Positions 38,601 through 47,701 of a DNA stretch of 64,000 nt are shown in pieces. Where the stretch lies: positions 101,012 through 165,011 of the forward strand of contig NZ_BAAADJ010000017.1 of NCBI RefSeq assembly GCF_039522365.1. The letters run 5' to 3'. The notes under the pieces were generated by a model, which was given only the letters and a program-made list of their open reading frames with translations, was not told where the DNA came from and did not search any database. Made by a program: the position numbers and the translations under genes. Positions within the stretch are counted from its first letter, which is position 1, and each line of letters starts with the position of its first letter. This stretch comes from Bacillus carboniphilus (GTDB lineage Bacteria; Bacillota; Bacilli; Bacillales; JC228).

Positions 38601-38738
38601 ATGGTGGCAAAGCATAAAAAGAATCCGTCTAAAAGAGGCGTTAGCGCTGCTAGCGTAAAAGGTGACGCTGGCCCAACAGTAGAAATGGATGGCGGCGGTA
38701 AAGTAAATAGCCAGAATAACCAGTATAAGAAGCAATAG
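38601..38738 (+). CDS. yuzL: YuzL family small protein
   Basis: A 45-aa basic, low-complexity protein: MVAKHKKNPSKRGVSAASV, then a Gly/Asp-rich middle and NSQNNQYKKQ at the end. It resembles YuzL, a small Bacillus protein encoded next to fadN; the sequence has the look of a small spore protein but function is unknown. GGAGGTG lies at 38591-38597. ATG-ATG-GTG are consecutive start candidates; 38601 or 38604 fits spacing best. Confidence 0.82.
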   Translation: MVAKHKKNPSKRGVSAASVKGDAGPTVEMDGGGKVNSQNNQYKKQ

Positions 38739-38773
38739 TGACAGTTTATCGTGCCCGAAGTTGTTGTTGCTAT

Positions 38774-38907
38774 CGATTTTCGGGCACGATTCTCGGAGTA
38801 TTGTTACCGTAATTTTTGCGCTTAACCGATTTCCGGCACGATTTACGGAGTATTGTTACTGTAATTCGGACGCTTCTCCGATTTAGGGTACGATTCTGTT
38901 AGAGTTT
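38774..38907. repeat. Tandem array of ~52-bp units (about 2.6 copies)
   Basis: Units begin with CGATTT at 38774, 38827 and 38879. Each contains GGCACGATT, CGGAGTATTGTTAC and GTAATT. The first unit has TCGGGCACGATTCTCGG; copies differ at about one base in six. The array lies between yuzL and the terminator of the proline dehydrogenase gene. Confidence 0.8.
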
Positions 38908-38935
38908 CTCTAAAATAACCGGCTCTTTATAAACA

Positions 38936-38967
38936 AAAAAAGAGGCCAAACCAAGTTCAGCCTCTCT
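38936..38967 (-). terminator. Terminator of the proline dehydrogenase gene
   Basis: On the minus strand AGAGAGGCTGAAC pairs with GTTTGGCCTCT and is followed by a TTTTTT run, just past the stop. Confidence 0.8.
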
Positions 38968-38972
38968 CCTCT

Positions 38973-39890
38973 TTATTTTCCAAATGTGCCTTTTAACACA
39001 AATGCCACGTTGGCTGGTCGCTCAGCTAATCTTCTCATAAAGTAGCCGTACCAATCTGTGCCATAAGGAACATACACTCTCATTTTATAGCCTTCTTCTA
39101 CAAGTTCTTTCTGTCTTTCTGGTCGAATTCCATATAACATTTGGAACTCAAATTGATCGTTAGAAATGTTGTGTTTCTTAACAAATTCTTTTGTGAAATC
39201 AATAATTGCATCATCATGTGTTGCCACAGCTGTATAGTTACCGTTTAACAAGTGAATTTCAATGAGTTTTTTGAAATTCTCATCCACATCTTTTTTATCT
39301 GGAAAAGCAACTTCCTCCGGTTCTTTGTAAGCACCCTTTACTAGACGCAAGTTTGGTGAATATGCGTCCAACTCTCGGATATCTTCCTCTGTTCGATAAA
39401 GATAGGCTTGGAGAACCGTACCGATGTTATCGTACTCTGACTTCAGTTCTTTGAATAAATCAATCGTTTTTCCACAGCGAGTATGATCTTCCATATCAAT
39501 GGTTACGAAAACATTTTGCTTTTTCGCTTCGTCTAAAATTCGTCTCATATTGTTTGCAACGACCTCATGAGAAATATCTAACCCCATTGACGTTAATTTT
39601 AACGAGACTTGTGCATCTAGCTTCTCTCTTCCAATTGCCTTCACGGCCTGGATACACTCCGTAGCCATTTCATTTGCTTCTTTTTCGTTATCAACAAACT
39701 CTCCTAAATAATCTAGGGTCACGAGCAACCCTTGTGCATTTAGTTCTCTAATAACTGATAATGCTTGTTCAATCCTTTCCCCTGCTACAAAACGTGCAGC
39801 ACCAAAACGAAGACCATATTTTCTAGCTAGCTTTGTTAGTGATTTATTTTTAGATAGGAAAAGAAAGAAATTTCTCATTAACTGTTCCAT
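38973..39890 (-). CDS. fadM: Proline dehydrogenase (FadM/PutB type)
   Basis: A 305-aa FAD-dependent monofunctional proline dehydrogenase that makes pyrroline-5-carboxylate from proline. Signatures are VTIDMEDHTRCGKTIDLF, RLVKGAYKEPEEVAF, ATHDDAII, FEFQMLYGIRPE and VYVPYGTDWYGYFMRRLAERPAN. It occupies the position of yusM (fadM) next to fadN in B. subtilis. The ATG at 39890 follows AGGGGGT at about 9 bases. No pyrroline-5-carboxylate dehydrogenase is adjacent. Confidence 0.93.
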   Translation of the reverse strand: MEQLMRNFFLFLSKNKSLTKLARKYGLRFGAARFVAGERIEQALSVIRELNAQGLLVTLDYLGEFVDNEKEANEMATECIQAVKAIGREKLDAQVSLKLTSMGLDISHEVVANNMRRILDEAKKQNVFVTIDMEDHTRCGKTIDLFKELKSEYDNIGTVLQAYLYRTEEDIRELDAYSPNLRLVKGAYKEPEEVAFPDKKDVDENFKKLIEIHLLNGNYTAVATHDDAIIDFTKEFVKKHNISNDQFEFQMLYGIRPERQKELVEEGYKMRVYVPYGTDWYGYFMRRLAERPANVAFVLKGTFGK

Positions 39891-40096
39891 TGAACTCATA
39901 CCCCCTGAAAGCGCATACATAGATGCAAAAAAATATATGTCCCCTATTACACTAGTAAGTTAGGTTTTCAAAGTTATTTTAGCATTTTTCTTATTATTTG
40001 AATATAACTTTTTTACTAGATAAGTCTTATTAAATGTATACCCGTTCTGTTTTTAGGAAAACTATTCAAGAAAAACTATGGAATGGAGGTATTTTT

Positions 40097-40384
40097 GTGC
40101 AACAACAGCAGCCAAATACAAACATGAATATGAACATAATGCAGCAACCACCCCAAGTAATTTCATCCAAAGATTTAATGTACATAAAGGATATGCTTTC
40201 TTGGAATTTGCTAGCTGCGAAAAAAGCAAATTTTCTTGCTCAGCAGTGTCAAGATCAACAGGTAAAAGCTGAATTGGAGCAATGCTCACAGATGCATCAA
40301 CAGCATTATAATAAGCTATTGAATTACTTGAGCCCTAGCTATTCTCAGCAGCAAGGAACACAGCAACAAACGTATCAACAATAG
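40097..40384 (+). CDS. yusN: Spore coat protein, CotF-like (YusN type), first of a pair
   Basis: A 95-aa Gln/Asn-rich protein with a helical core (DLMYIKDMLSWNLLAAKKANFLAQQCQD, QMHQQHYNKLLNYL) and a QQQ-rich tail. It resembles YusN/CotF-like coat proteins, which assemble in the spore coat. The start is GTG at 40097, 6 bases after GGAGGT; the longer frame to 40034 has no site. A second related gene follows 19 bases later. Confidence 0.8.
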   Translation: MQQQQPNTNMNMNIMQQPPQVISSKDLMYIKDMLSWNLLAAKKANFLAQQCQDQQVKAELEQCSQMHQQHYNKLLNYLSPSYSQQQGTQQQTYQQ

Positions 40385-40403
40385 ATGGAAAGGAGTTATA
40401 TCT

Positions 40404-40736
40404 ATGAATCAAAAAATTCAAAACCCTGAAACACAGGTTCCCAAGACACCGCAAATGAACGACCGGGATTTAATCAATGATTTATTATCAGCAGAAAAAT
40501 ATATGACGAATGCCTATAGTTCTGCCTTAAATGAAGCCAGTCACGACCAGTTATACCAAGATATTCTTCAAATTTTCACCGATACTCAAAATGCACAGAG
40601 ACGATTATACAATGCAATGTTTCAAAAAGGTTGGTATGGACTTGAGGCTGCAGATCAGCAACAACTCCAACAAAGCTATGATCAATTCTCTGGGTATAAA
40701 AATCAGCTTCCAAATGGGAATACACTGCCTAACTAG
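40404..40736 (+). CDS. CotF-family spore coat protein, second of a pair
   Basis: A 110-aa helical CotF-domain protein (NDRDLINDLLSAEKYMTNAYSSALNEASHDQLYQDILQIFTDTQNAQRRLYNAMFQKGWY). It is rich in Gln and Asn. It lies 19 bases after the preceding coat gene and has GGAAAGGAG upstream, so the two are probably co-expressed in the mother cell. Confidence 0.85.
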   Translation: MNQKIQNPETQVPKTPQMNDRDLINDLLSAEKYMTNAYSSALNEASHDQLYQDILQIFTDTQNAQRRLYNAMFQKGWYGLEAADQQQLQQSYDQFSGYKNQLPNGNTLPN

Positions 40737-40737
40737 A

Positions 40738-40779
40738 TTAAAAAGAGCCATCTCCGTAAAAAACGAAATGGCTCTTTAA
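40738..40779 (+). terminator. Bidirectional terminator, coat genes/yusU
   Basis: AAAGAGCCAT and ATGGCTCTTT pair across a short loop with flanking A/T runs, between convergent transcription units. Confidence 0.85.
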
Positions 40780-41024
40780 TCCTTCTTATTACGAAGGTTC
40801 TGATTTTTTTCCTTAATAGAGAAACTAATTCTCTTCAACTCTTCCTTCGCATCCGGGTACATTTCATTCCAGTGTTTCACTAATGGAGGCATCGTTTTCG
40901 CAATGTGAGAGTATAGAGCCCACATTTTAACTTCGTCCACAGATTGGTCATCATTTTCCCCAATGAGAAGTTCTGAGTATTTTTGTAGAAGGGCTTGAAA
41001 CTTTTCCTGAACATCTTTCGTCAT
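40776..41024 (-). CDS. yusU: YusU family protein (DUF2573)
   Basis: An 82-aa charged helical protein of the DUF2573/YusU family, unknown function. The sequence EVKMWALYSHIAKTMPPLVKHWNEMYPDAKEEL is typical. Its ATG overlaps the stop of the preceding gene by 4 bases (ATGA), which links its translation to the siderophore-iron cluster, as in B. subtilis yusU-yusV. Confidence 0.85.
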   Translation of the reverse strand: MTKDVQEKFQALLQKYSELLIGENDDQSVDEVKMWALYSHIAKTMPPLVKHWNEMYPDAKEELKRISFSIKEKNQNLRNKKD

Positions 41025-41821
41025 TTCATAGCTTCCTCCTTCTGTTTTTGTCGCAATCTACACCCTACTGGACATGTTTTACAAAACTTACTTTCCCTAT
41101 CCTTTAGTAACATATATGTGTAACAGCATGTTTTACGAATCCGTATCAATTGGTCATCCTCTTCTTTTTTCACCTTTTCCGTGTCAAAAGAGGAGAGCGG
41201 ATTTCTCTTCATAGGACCAAATACGGAACCATCGGCTTCACTGAATATGTAACGAAAGTCCGAAGAGGCATGTTTTCTAATGTTCGAATCTGTCTCCGTT
41301 TCCAATAGAGTTTCATACATCCAAAACATATAGACCGCTAAATTTTCCCATAGGACCATTTTAGACACTTTCGTTTCTTTATTTAGTGCAGCTATGATTC
41401 TATACAGATGATCTTTAAAAAGAGCTCGAAAAGCTTCTCTACGAAATGTTTCTCGATCATGAGTAGGGCATTGAGTATAGGTTAGAGATTCCAACCGAAT
41501 GTTCGGTAACCACATTCCATTCTTGGAATTGTCCTCAAAATGAACATCATCTAAGCTAATGTTTAACTTTTTATCCCACTTCGTCAATGCGTATAGGTAA
41601 ATGACGGGTAAAAAAGCATACCTTTTCATCAAGATAGACGATGTTACTAAGATATTCGGAGCCTCAATCCTAGATTTAAGCATTTTTAGGATAGGCTGTA
41701 GTGTTGTACTTTTGATTAAATCTGCTGCACAGAAAGTAAGCTCTCCCTCACTCTTCGCTTCTGTCAGCCTAAATTTTGATAGTTCTTCGAGTTCTTTCTC
41801 AGTTAGCCTGTTTTCTAGCAT
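41021..41821 (-). CDS. FhuF-like siderophore-iron reductase
   Basis: A 266-aa protein with the C-terminal 2Fe-2S motif of FhuF ferric-siderophore reductases: [25 protein letters not shown], i.e. CC-x10-12-C-x2-C. The N-terminal 200 residues match the IucA/IucC-FhuF type domain only loosely. Its role would be to release iron from imported ferric siderophore in the cytoplasm. It overlaps the upstream ATPase gene by 23 bases and yusU by 4 bases, so it is part of a Fur-type operon. Confidence 0.83.
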   Translation of the reverse strand: MLENRLTEKELEELSKFRLTEAKSEGELTFCAADLIKSTTLQPILKMLKSRIEAPNILVTSSILMKRYAFLPVIYLYALTKWDKKLNISLDDVHFEDNSKNGMWLPNIRLESLTYTQCPTHDRETFRREAFRALFKDHLYRIIAALNKETKVSKMVLWENLAVYMFWMYETLLETETDSNIRKHASSDFRYIFSEADGSVFGPMKRNPLSSFDTEKVKKEEDDQLIRIRKTCCYTYMLLKDRESKFCKTCPVGCRLRQKQKEEAMK

Positions 41822-42635
41822 TTAACATTCCTGCCTTCTGAAGAATACAACGTCCCTTACCATAAGGAATACAGAGTGGTGTTCCAAAGAGAGGGTCCAT
41901 AGTGACTTCACAGTCCATGTCAAACACTTGTTTAACGAGTTGGCAACTAATGACCTCCTCGGGTTTTCCTTCTGCGAACACCTTTTTATCTTTAATCGCC
42001 ACAATATTGTGAGCATAACGGCAAGCCAGGTTTAAATCGTGAAGAACCATCACAATTGTACGTTGCTCTTTTTCATTCAGTTCAAACAATAAATCTAATA
42101 TTTCAATTTGGTGTGTCATGTCCAAATACGTTGTAGGTTCATCTAAAAGAATCGTGTCCGTATCCTGAGCTAGAGTCATCGCAATCCATGCACGTTGTCT
42201 TTGTCCGCCTGAAAGAGAATCAACCGCACGATCCTTTAGTTCCAGCATTCCTGTTGCCTCAAGCGCATTCATAACCTTTTCTTCATCTTTTTTCGTCCAC
42301 TGCTTTAACCACGTTTGATGGGGATAACGTCCTTGCTTCACGAGCTGAAGAACCGTTAAACCTTCTGGAGCTACAGGTGATTGTGGTAAAATAGCCATTT
42401 GTTTAGCCACTTCTTTTGTAGACATTTTAGCAATCGCCTCTCCTTGTAAAAGGACTGAGCCAGATCTAGGCTTGAGGAGACGGGCTACTGAACGAAGAAG
42501 GGTTGATTTCCCACAGCCATTCCCACCGATAAATACTGTGATTTCACCTTTAGGAATTGTTAAATTCAATTCATCAATAATGACAGAATCCCCATAACCT
42601 AAAGTTAGTGATTGGGTTTCAATAGTGTGAGTCAT
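41799..42635 (-). CDS. yusV: Ferric-siderophore ABC transporter ATPase (YusV-like)
   Basis: A 278-aa ABC ATPase of the FecE/FhuC group. Walker A is GGNGCGKST, the signature is LSGGQRQR and Walker B is [12 protein letters not shown]. The ATG at 42635 follows AAAGGAGCTGG; the longer frame to 42668 has no site. In B. subtilis YusV is a shared ATPase for several siderophore systems; here it sits with its own permeases. It overlaps the FhuF-like gene. Confidence 0.93.
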   Translation of the reverse strand: MTHTIETQSLTLGYGDSVIIDELNLTIPKGEITVFIGGNGCGKSTLLRSVARLLKPRSGSVLLQGEAIAKMSTKEVAKQMAILPQSPVAPEGLTVLQLVKQGRYPHQTWLKQWTKKDEEKVMNALEATGMLELKDRAVDSLSGGQRQRAWIAMTLAQDTDTILLDEPTTYLDMTHQIEILDLLFELNEKEQRTIVMVLHDLNLACRYAHNIVAIKDKKVFAEGKPEEVISCQLVKQVFDMDCEVTMDPLFGTPLCIPYGKGRCILQKAGMLNARKQAN

Positions 42636-42723
42636 ACAACCCAGCTCCTTTTCTAAAATGATAGACACTCTTTATTTTAATCCCTTTACTACCCTATGAA
42701 AGGACCAATTCCTTCCACATTCA

Positions 42724-43776
42724 TTACTTCGACCTCGTACGGAACAGAAGGTAGATGAAATAGGGTGCTCCAATTCCAGCAGTGAATACACCTGCAGGAA
42801 TTTCTAATGGAGAAAAGGCCGTTCGACCAATTAAATCTGCTAACACAACCAGAATAGCCCCAATTAATGCAGATGTTGGAATTAACGCTCCGAAGGATGA
42901 ACCTACTAATCTTCGAGCCATATGAGGAGCCATAAGTCCGACAAACCCAATTCCTCCACCAAAAGCAACTGCTCCCCCTACTAGTGCAGTACTAATCATA
43001 AGTAGCGTGAACCTCTGCTTCTGAACGTTTCCACCTGCGCCAACTGCTAAATCGTCACCAAGCTCTTGCAGGTTAAGAATTCTGCTCGCAATAAAAGCAA
43101 GAATCACAAACACAATCGTCCAAGGAGTTAGTATTACTACATCAGCCCACTGTGAGCCGTGTACCGTACCTGTGATCCAAATGTTTGCTTTACCCGCTTG
43201 ATAAATAGGACCTAATATCATAAAGAGCGTGGTTAATGCTTGCATAAGTGTTGAGATTCCAATTCCGATTAATACTAAACGAACCGGTGAAACCCCATTT
43301 TTCCATGCTAAAAAATAAACTAAAAAAGCAACAACAGTAGCCCCAATAAAGGCAGCTAACGGCATCCAAGATATACTTACAGTCAGGACATTGTTCTCAT
43401 TCGTAAAAATAGCCATAAAAGCAACGACTGCGACAGATGCCCCACCCGTTACTCCAATAATATCTGGTGATGCCAACGGATTTCGTATGATTCCTTGAAG
43501 AATGGCCCCAGATACTGCTAACCCAATTCCAACTAAAAGGGCAATCAAAATACGCGGCAATCGGAAATCCATTACGACCAATTGCTCCATGTAGTCCCCT
43601 CCACCAAACAATACGGAAAGAACCGTTAATGGATCAACATAATAATCGCCAAGTCCTACACTGATTAAAAATAGAACGAAACTTACAGCTAAAAGTGATA
43701 ACACAACCCAGACTGATTTTTTCTCGATAAGGAAGGAAACCTTATCTTTAATACGGAAGTTAAAAAATCCCTTCAT
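42724..43776 (-). CDS. Iron-siderophore permease, FecCD family
   Basis: A 350-aa membrane protein with about nine to ten helices. FecCD-type motifs are RLPRILIALLVGIGLAVSGAILQGIIRNPLASPDIIGVTGGA and GGIGFVGLMAPHMARRLVGSS. The ATG at 43776 overlaps the stop of the upstream permease (ATGA, 4 bases), with AAGGGGG upstream. It should pair with that permease as a heterodimeric channel. Confidence 0.93.
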   Translation of the reverse strand: MKGFFNFRIKDKVSFLIEKKSVWVVLSLLAVSFVLFLISVGLGDYYVDPLTVLSVLFGGGDYMEQLVVMDFRLPRILIALLVGIGLAVSGAILQGIIRNPLASPDIIGVTGGASVAVVAFMAIFTNENNVLTVSISWMPLAAFIGATVVAFLVYFLAWKNGVSPVRLVLIGIGISTLMQALTTLFMILGPIYQAGKANIWITGTVHGSQWADVVILTPWTIVFVILAFIASRILNLQELGDDLAVGAGGNVQKQRFTLLMISTALVGGAVAFGGGIGFVGLMAPHMARRLVGSSFGALIPTSALIGAILVVLADLIGRTAFSPLEIPAGVFTAGIGAPYFIYLLFRTRSK

Positions 43777-44777
43777 GAGCCATTGAACCCCCTTCTTGCA
43801 ATGTATACGAAAAATGGAGTTCCTATAATGGCAGTCATGACTCCCACTGGTACTTCTTGAGGCATAATGACATACCTTGCAGAAATATCTGCAACTAACA
43901 ACAAGCATGCACCCATAAAGGCACTATAAGGAATGACCCATCGGTGATCCGTCCCAACTACTGCACGAGCAAAATGTGGAATGACAATACCTATAAAACC
44001 AATAGGTCCTGCAATCGCTACAGCTCCTCCTGCAAGTAAGATGACAACAATCGCTGCTAAAACCTTTATTGTACCTGTTCTTAGTCCCAGACCTCTTGCA
44101 ACATCCTCTCCCATTGCAAAGATATTCATTTTAGATGCAATGAGAAGTGCCAAAAGCCATCCAAACGCTAAATATGGAAGAACATTGTATAAGTATTCTA
44201 ATTTTCTCCCTTGGACAGAACCCGCTAACCAAAACAATACTTGATCAAGTGCAGTCTCATTAATAACGAGAAACCCTTGTGTAAAAGAAGCAAACATGGC
44301 AGACATTGCTGCCCCAGCTAATGTAAGCTTCATGGGGGTTAAACCTTCGCGTCCAACGGAACCAATGACATAAACCGAAATAGCAGCAACAGCTGCACCT
44401 AGAAAAGCAATCCAAGTGTATGCTTGTAGACTTGTTACAGAAAAAACAGTTAAGGCAATAACCACAGCAAAACCTGCACCCGCATTCACACCAAAAATAC
44501 TAGGAGATGCTAACGGGTTTTTTGTCAATGTTTGCATCAATACACCTGAAATGGCCAAGCTAGAACCAACAGCAGCTGCAATAAGTGCTCTAGGTAAACG
44601 TACGGTTGTTAATACTAAATGTTCATTTGAACCGTCAAAATTAGTAAAAGCCTGTATGGCCATCTTCCAACTTGTTTCTGTATAACCATAAACAATGCTT
44701 GCACATATTAGGAAAACTGTAGTGGATATAATAAGGACTAAACCAATTAGTCGATAAATGTTATTCGTAAGAAGCAT
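43773..44777 (-). CDS. Iron-siderophore permease, FecCD family
   Basis: A 334-aa FecCD-type permease with RLPRALIAAAVGSSLAISGVLMQTLTKNPLASPSIFGVNAGAGF and AGPIGFIGIVIPHFARAVVG. It is the first gene of the operon permease-permease-ATPase-FhuF-YusU. Fur boxes lie between it and the divergent binding-protein gene. Confidence 0.93.
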   Translation of the reverse strand: MLLTNNIYRLIGLVLIISTTVFLICASIVYGYTETSWKMAIQAFTNFDGSNEHLVLTTVRLPRALIAAAVGSSLAISGVLMQTLTKNPLASPSIFGVNAGAGFAVVIALTVFSVTSLQAYTWIAFLGAAVAAISVYVIGSVGREGLTPMKLTLAGAAMSAMFASFTQGFLVINETALDQVLFWLAGSVQGRKLEYLYNVLPYLAFGWLLALLIASKMNIFAMGEDVARGLGLRTGTIKVLAAIVVILLAGGAVAIAGPIGFIGIVIPHFARAVVGTDHRWVIPYSAFMGACLLLVADISARYVIMPQEVPVGVMTAIIGTPFFVYIARRGFNGS

Positions 44778-44831
44778 GATTAAATACCTGCCAAATCATC
44801 AGCATTGACTTTCATTCTCACTCTAAGTCTA

Positions 44832-44876
44832 TTGAAAATCATTATCGTTGTCAATGAACTTGAAAATCATTTTCAA
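44832..44876. promoter_or_regulatory. Two Fur boxes on the permease side
   Basis: TTGAAAATCATTATCGTTGTCAA (from 44832) and TTGAAAATCATTTTCAA (44860-44876) match the Fur consensus with its GATAATGATTATC-like dyads; the second is a near-perfect inverted repeat. They should make the permease-ATPase-FhuF operon iron-repressed. Confidence 0.85.
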
Positions 44877-44927
44877 TTAAATCTTGACATTACTTCTACT
44901 CCCCATTATCATCAAGATTGTGATAGT

Positions 44928-44942
44928 TGATAATGATTATCA
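44928..44942. promoter_or_regulatory. Fur box on the binding-protein side
   Basis: TGATAATGATTATCA is a perfect 15-base inverted repeat and close to the Bacillus Fur box. It lies about 45 bases upstream of the substrate-binding protein start. Confidence 0.88.
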
Positions 44943-44987
44943 TTCACATAATCTATTTTTATTATTATTTACATAGGAGGATTTACA

Positions 44988-45956
44988 ATGAAAGCTTTAC
45001 GATCACTATTTCTTCTGTTTACTGTTCTAGCAGTCATCACTCTAGTAGCATGTGGGTCCGGTGAAACAGATGAAGGAACTAATAATAACGATACAAATAC
45101 TGAAACGGAAGATACAAGCTATACGGTTGATCACTCAATGGGTACTGCAGAAATTCCAGACACACCACAGAAAATTGTTGTTTTAACAAATGAAGGAACT
45201 GAAGCACTTCTAGCTATGGGTATTAAGCCTGTTGGTGCCGTTCAATCATGGTTAGGTGATCCATGGTATGAGCATATTGCAGAAGACATGGAAGGCGTTG
45301 AAGTGGTAGGTACAGAAAGTGCTGTTAATTTAGAAGCAATCGCTGCCCTAAAGCCTGATTTAATTATTGGAACTAAGCAACGTCAGGAAGAAATTTACGA
45401 ACAATTAAACAAAATTGCTCCAACTGTTCTCTCGGAAGCCCTTCGAGGTGATTGGAAAGAAAACTTTGAGCTTTATGCCAAGGCTGCTAATGTAGAAGAA
45501 AAAGGTCAAGAAGTACTTGGTGAATATAACCAACGTATTGAAGAGCTAAGTACAGAACTAGGCGATCAATTGGAAAAGAAAATCTCCGTTGTTCGCTTTA
45601 CAGCTGGGGATATAAGAATCTACCATAAAGATTCTTTCTCTGGGATTATCCTAGATCAACTTGGTTTCGCTCGTGCTGAAGGTCAGGATGTAGATGATTT
45701 CGCAGAAAGAAATGTAACAAAAGAAAGAATCCCTGCAATGGACGGGGATGTCATGTTTTACTTTACGTATGAAACTGGAGACGGTGAAGCTTCTAAGGTC
45801 GAAGAGGACTGGGTGAATGACCCACTATTCCAAAAGCTTGAAGTTGTTCAAAACGGTAATGCACACAAAGTAAGTGATGCTATTTGGAACACTGCAGGTG
45901 GAGTTATTGCAGCGAACCTTGTGTTAGATGAAATTGAATCGATTTTCTTAAAATAA
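44988..45956 (+). CDS. Ferric-siderophore-binding lipoprotein
   Basis: A 322-aa lipoprotein with a lipobox (TLVACG) and an acidic Asn/Thr linker, then the FecB/FhuD-type binding domain (PQKIVVLTNEGTEALLAMGIKPVGAV, LKPDLIIGTKQRQEEIYEQLNKIAPTV). It captures a ferric siderophore at the outer face of the membrane. AGGAGG precedes the ATG. It is divergent from its permease genes, with Fur boxes between. The class of siderophore cannot be told. Confidence 0.92.
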   Translation: MKALRSLFLLFTVLAVITLVACGSGETDEGTNNNDTNTETEDTSYTVDHSMGTAEIPDTPQKIVVLTNEGTEALLAMGIKPVGAVQSWLGDPWYEHIAEDMEGVEVVGTESAVNLEAIAALKPDLIIGTKQRQEEIYEQLNKIAPTVLSEALRGDWKENFELYAKAANVEEKGQEVLGEYNQRIEELSTELGDQLEKKISVVRFTAGDIRIYHKDSFSGIILDQLGFARAEGQDVDDFAERNVTKERIPAMDGDVMFYFTYETGDGEASKVEEDWVNDPLFQKLEVVQNGNAHKVSDAIWNTAGGVIAANLVLDEIESIFLK

Positions 45957-45969
45957 TGGATAAATGCCT

Positions 45970-46002
45970 AAAACCAGTCGACCCCCTCGGCTGGTTTTTT
46001 TA
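45970..46002 (+). terminator. Terminator of the siderophore-binding protein gene
   Basis: CCAGTCGA and CGGCTGG pair around a CCCCCT loop, followed by TTTTTTTAT. Confidence 0.85.
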
Positions 46003-46050
46003 TGTACTCTATGGATATTATTTCCGCTCCAGATTTCCTATCCAGTATTC

Positions 46051-46079
46051 CCATAATTTATTTTAATTTGGTCATACTA
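46051..46079 (+). promoter_or_regulatory. Possible sigma-G promoter of the ger operon
   Basis: CCATA at 46051-46055 and CATACTA at 46073-46079 are 17 bases apart and resemble forespore sigma-G -35/-10 elements (CATNNTA at -10). The -35 differs at its first base. gerA-type operons are usually sigma-G dependent, which supports it. Confidence 0.4.
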
Positions 46080-46118
46080 TCCACATGTAGTGAAATTTTC
46101 CCTATGTGAGGTGAGGAC

Positions 46119-47681
46119 ATGAAAAGTTGGTTGAAATGGTACAAAAAATTGACTTCAAACAAAGATTCTAATCAACAAAATCAATCATCTAATCAGTCAT
46201 CCTCTAACCAAAGGGATACACCTAAAAATACTGAACCTAGACATAAAGAAACGATCGAACTCTCAGCCGATTATAAAGAAGCATTTTATACAAACAAGAA
46301 TACAGGAAAAACTTTTATTCTTACCTTATTCAAATCCATATCGGATGAAAAAGTCATTGAAGATTTTGTCCTCCCTCCTTTGCTGGGACAGGAATTTAAA
46401 TCAATTGAGGATGTAAGTAGCTTACTTCCCATTCCCGATGTAGAAATAACAGATGACTTATCTTCACGAGATGAAAAGCTTTTAAATGGTTACGCAGAGA
46501 TCAAAATGAAAGATGATCTCAGCAAAGCTTGTTACGTTGCAGTTAATAGAAATGAGGGCAGAAGTATAACTCAGCCTGAAATCGAATACAGCGTAATTGG
46601 TCCAAAGGAAAGCTTTGTTGAATCACTTGAGATTAATATCAACTTACTTCGAAAAAGGCTTCCTGTGAAAGACCTTGTCGTCCTTGAAAAAAGGGTCGGA
46701 ACTTATTCCAAAACGAGAGTAGCGGTTGTATATATTAAAGGTCTTGCAGATGAAGAAAATATCAACACAATAGAACAACGCTTAGAGGACATGAAATACG
46801 ACAACATTATAGATAGTAGTTTTGTTGAACAGATTATATCCGATCAGCATAATTCCCCTTTTCCTTTAGCTCTAGATACCGAGAGACCTGACCGGACAGC
46901 AGCTGTGTTAACAGAAGGAAAAGTTGTAATGATTGTGGATGGTTCACCTCATGCTTTAATTGCACCTACCACACTAGTGGAGTTTTTCAACTCCTTTGAT
47001 GATTACCTAACCAATTGGATGCTAGCATCATTCTTTAGACTGTTGCGTCTGTTCTCTGTTGCATTCTCAATTTTAATAACACCGATTTATGTAGCAGCAC
47101 TTTCGTATCACTATGAACTAATACCAGGAGATTTATTAGGTACACTAGTTGCCTCTAGACAAAAAATACCTCTTCCTCCTATTTTGGAGGCCATCTTTTT
47201 AGAATTAACAATTGAGCTGTTACGTGAGGCCGGAGCTCGACTACCAACAAAAGTAGGTCAAACAATTGGTATCGTGGGTGGAATCGTAATTGGGACAGCA
47301 TCCGTTGAAGCCGGACTAACGAGTAATGTTCTTCTAATTATTGTTGCTCTAGCTGCCTTAGCTTCATTTACAACACCTGTTTACAAAATAGGTAATGCAA
47401 TCCGTGTACTCAGATTTCCATTCTTAATCTTTGCTGAAATTTTGGGACTACTAGGGATTGTATATTGCTTCTGTATTCTAATGGCATACACTCTTAATTT
47501 GACATCGTTAGGGAGACCATTTCTGGAACCTTTGTTTCCACCTAGATTCACAGATTTTCGTGATGCGTTAATCCGCCTCCCTTTTAGAAATCAAAAACAA
47601 CGGCCTATGTATACAAGACCGTACAAACCAACAAGGTTTAGGAAAAAGGAAAAGAAGAAATCCAAAGATATCGATGAGTAG
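46119..47681 (+). CDS. GerA-family spore germination receptor, A subunit
   Basis: A 520-aa GerA/GerK-type A subunit of a nutrient germinant receptor in the spore inner membrane. An Asn/Ser/Gln-rich N-terminus of about 50 residues is followed by a soluble domain, then four to six membrane helices including DLLGTLVASRQKIPLPPILEAIFLELTIELLREAGARLPTKVGQTIGIVGG. The cytosolic C-tail is basic. It is followed by B and C subunit genes in the standard order. The germinant cannot be inferred. Confidence 0.94.
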   Translation: MKSWLKWYKKLTSNKDSNQQNQSSNQSSSNQRDTPKNTEPRHKETIELSADYKEAFYTNKNTGKTFILTLFKSISDEKVIEDFVLPPLLGQEFKSIEDVSSLLPIPDVEITDDLSSRDEKLLNGYAEIKMKDDLSKACYVAVNRNEGRSITQPEIEYSVIGPKESFVESLEININLLRKRLPVKDLVVLEKRVGTYSKTRVAVVYIKGLADEENINTIEQRLEDMKYDNIIDSSFVEQIISDQHNSPFPLALDTERPDRTAAVLTEGKVVMIVDGSPHALIAPTTLVEFFNSFDDYLTNWMLASFFRLLRLFSVAFSILITPIYVAALSYHYELIPGDLLGTLVASRQKIPLPPILEAIFLELTIELLREAGARLPTKVGQTIGIVGGIVIGTASVEAGLTSNVLLIIVALAALASFTTPVYKIGNAIRVLRFPFLIFAEILGLLGIVYCFCILMAYTLNLTSLGRPFLEPLFPPRFTDFRDALIRLPFRNQKQRPMYTRPYKPTRFRKKEKKKSKDIDE

Positions 47682-47701
47682 GGATGGAATGGAGGGATAC
47701 A

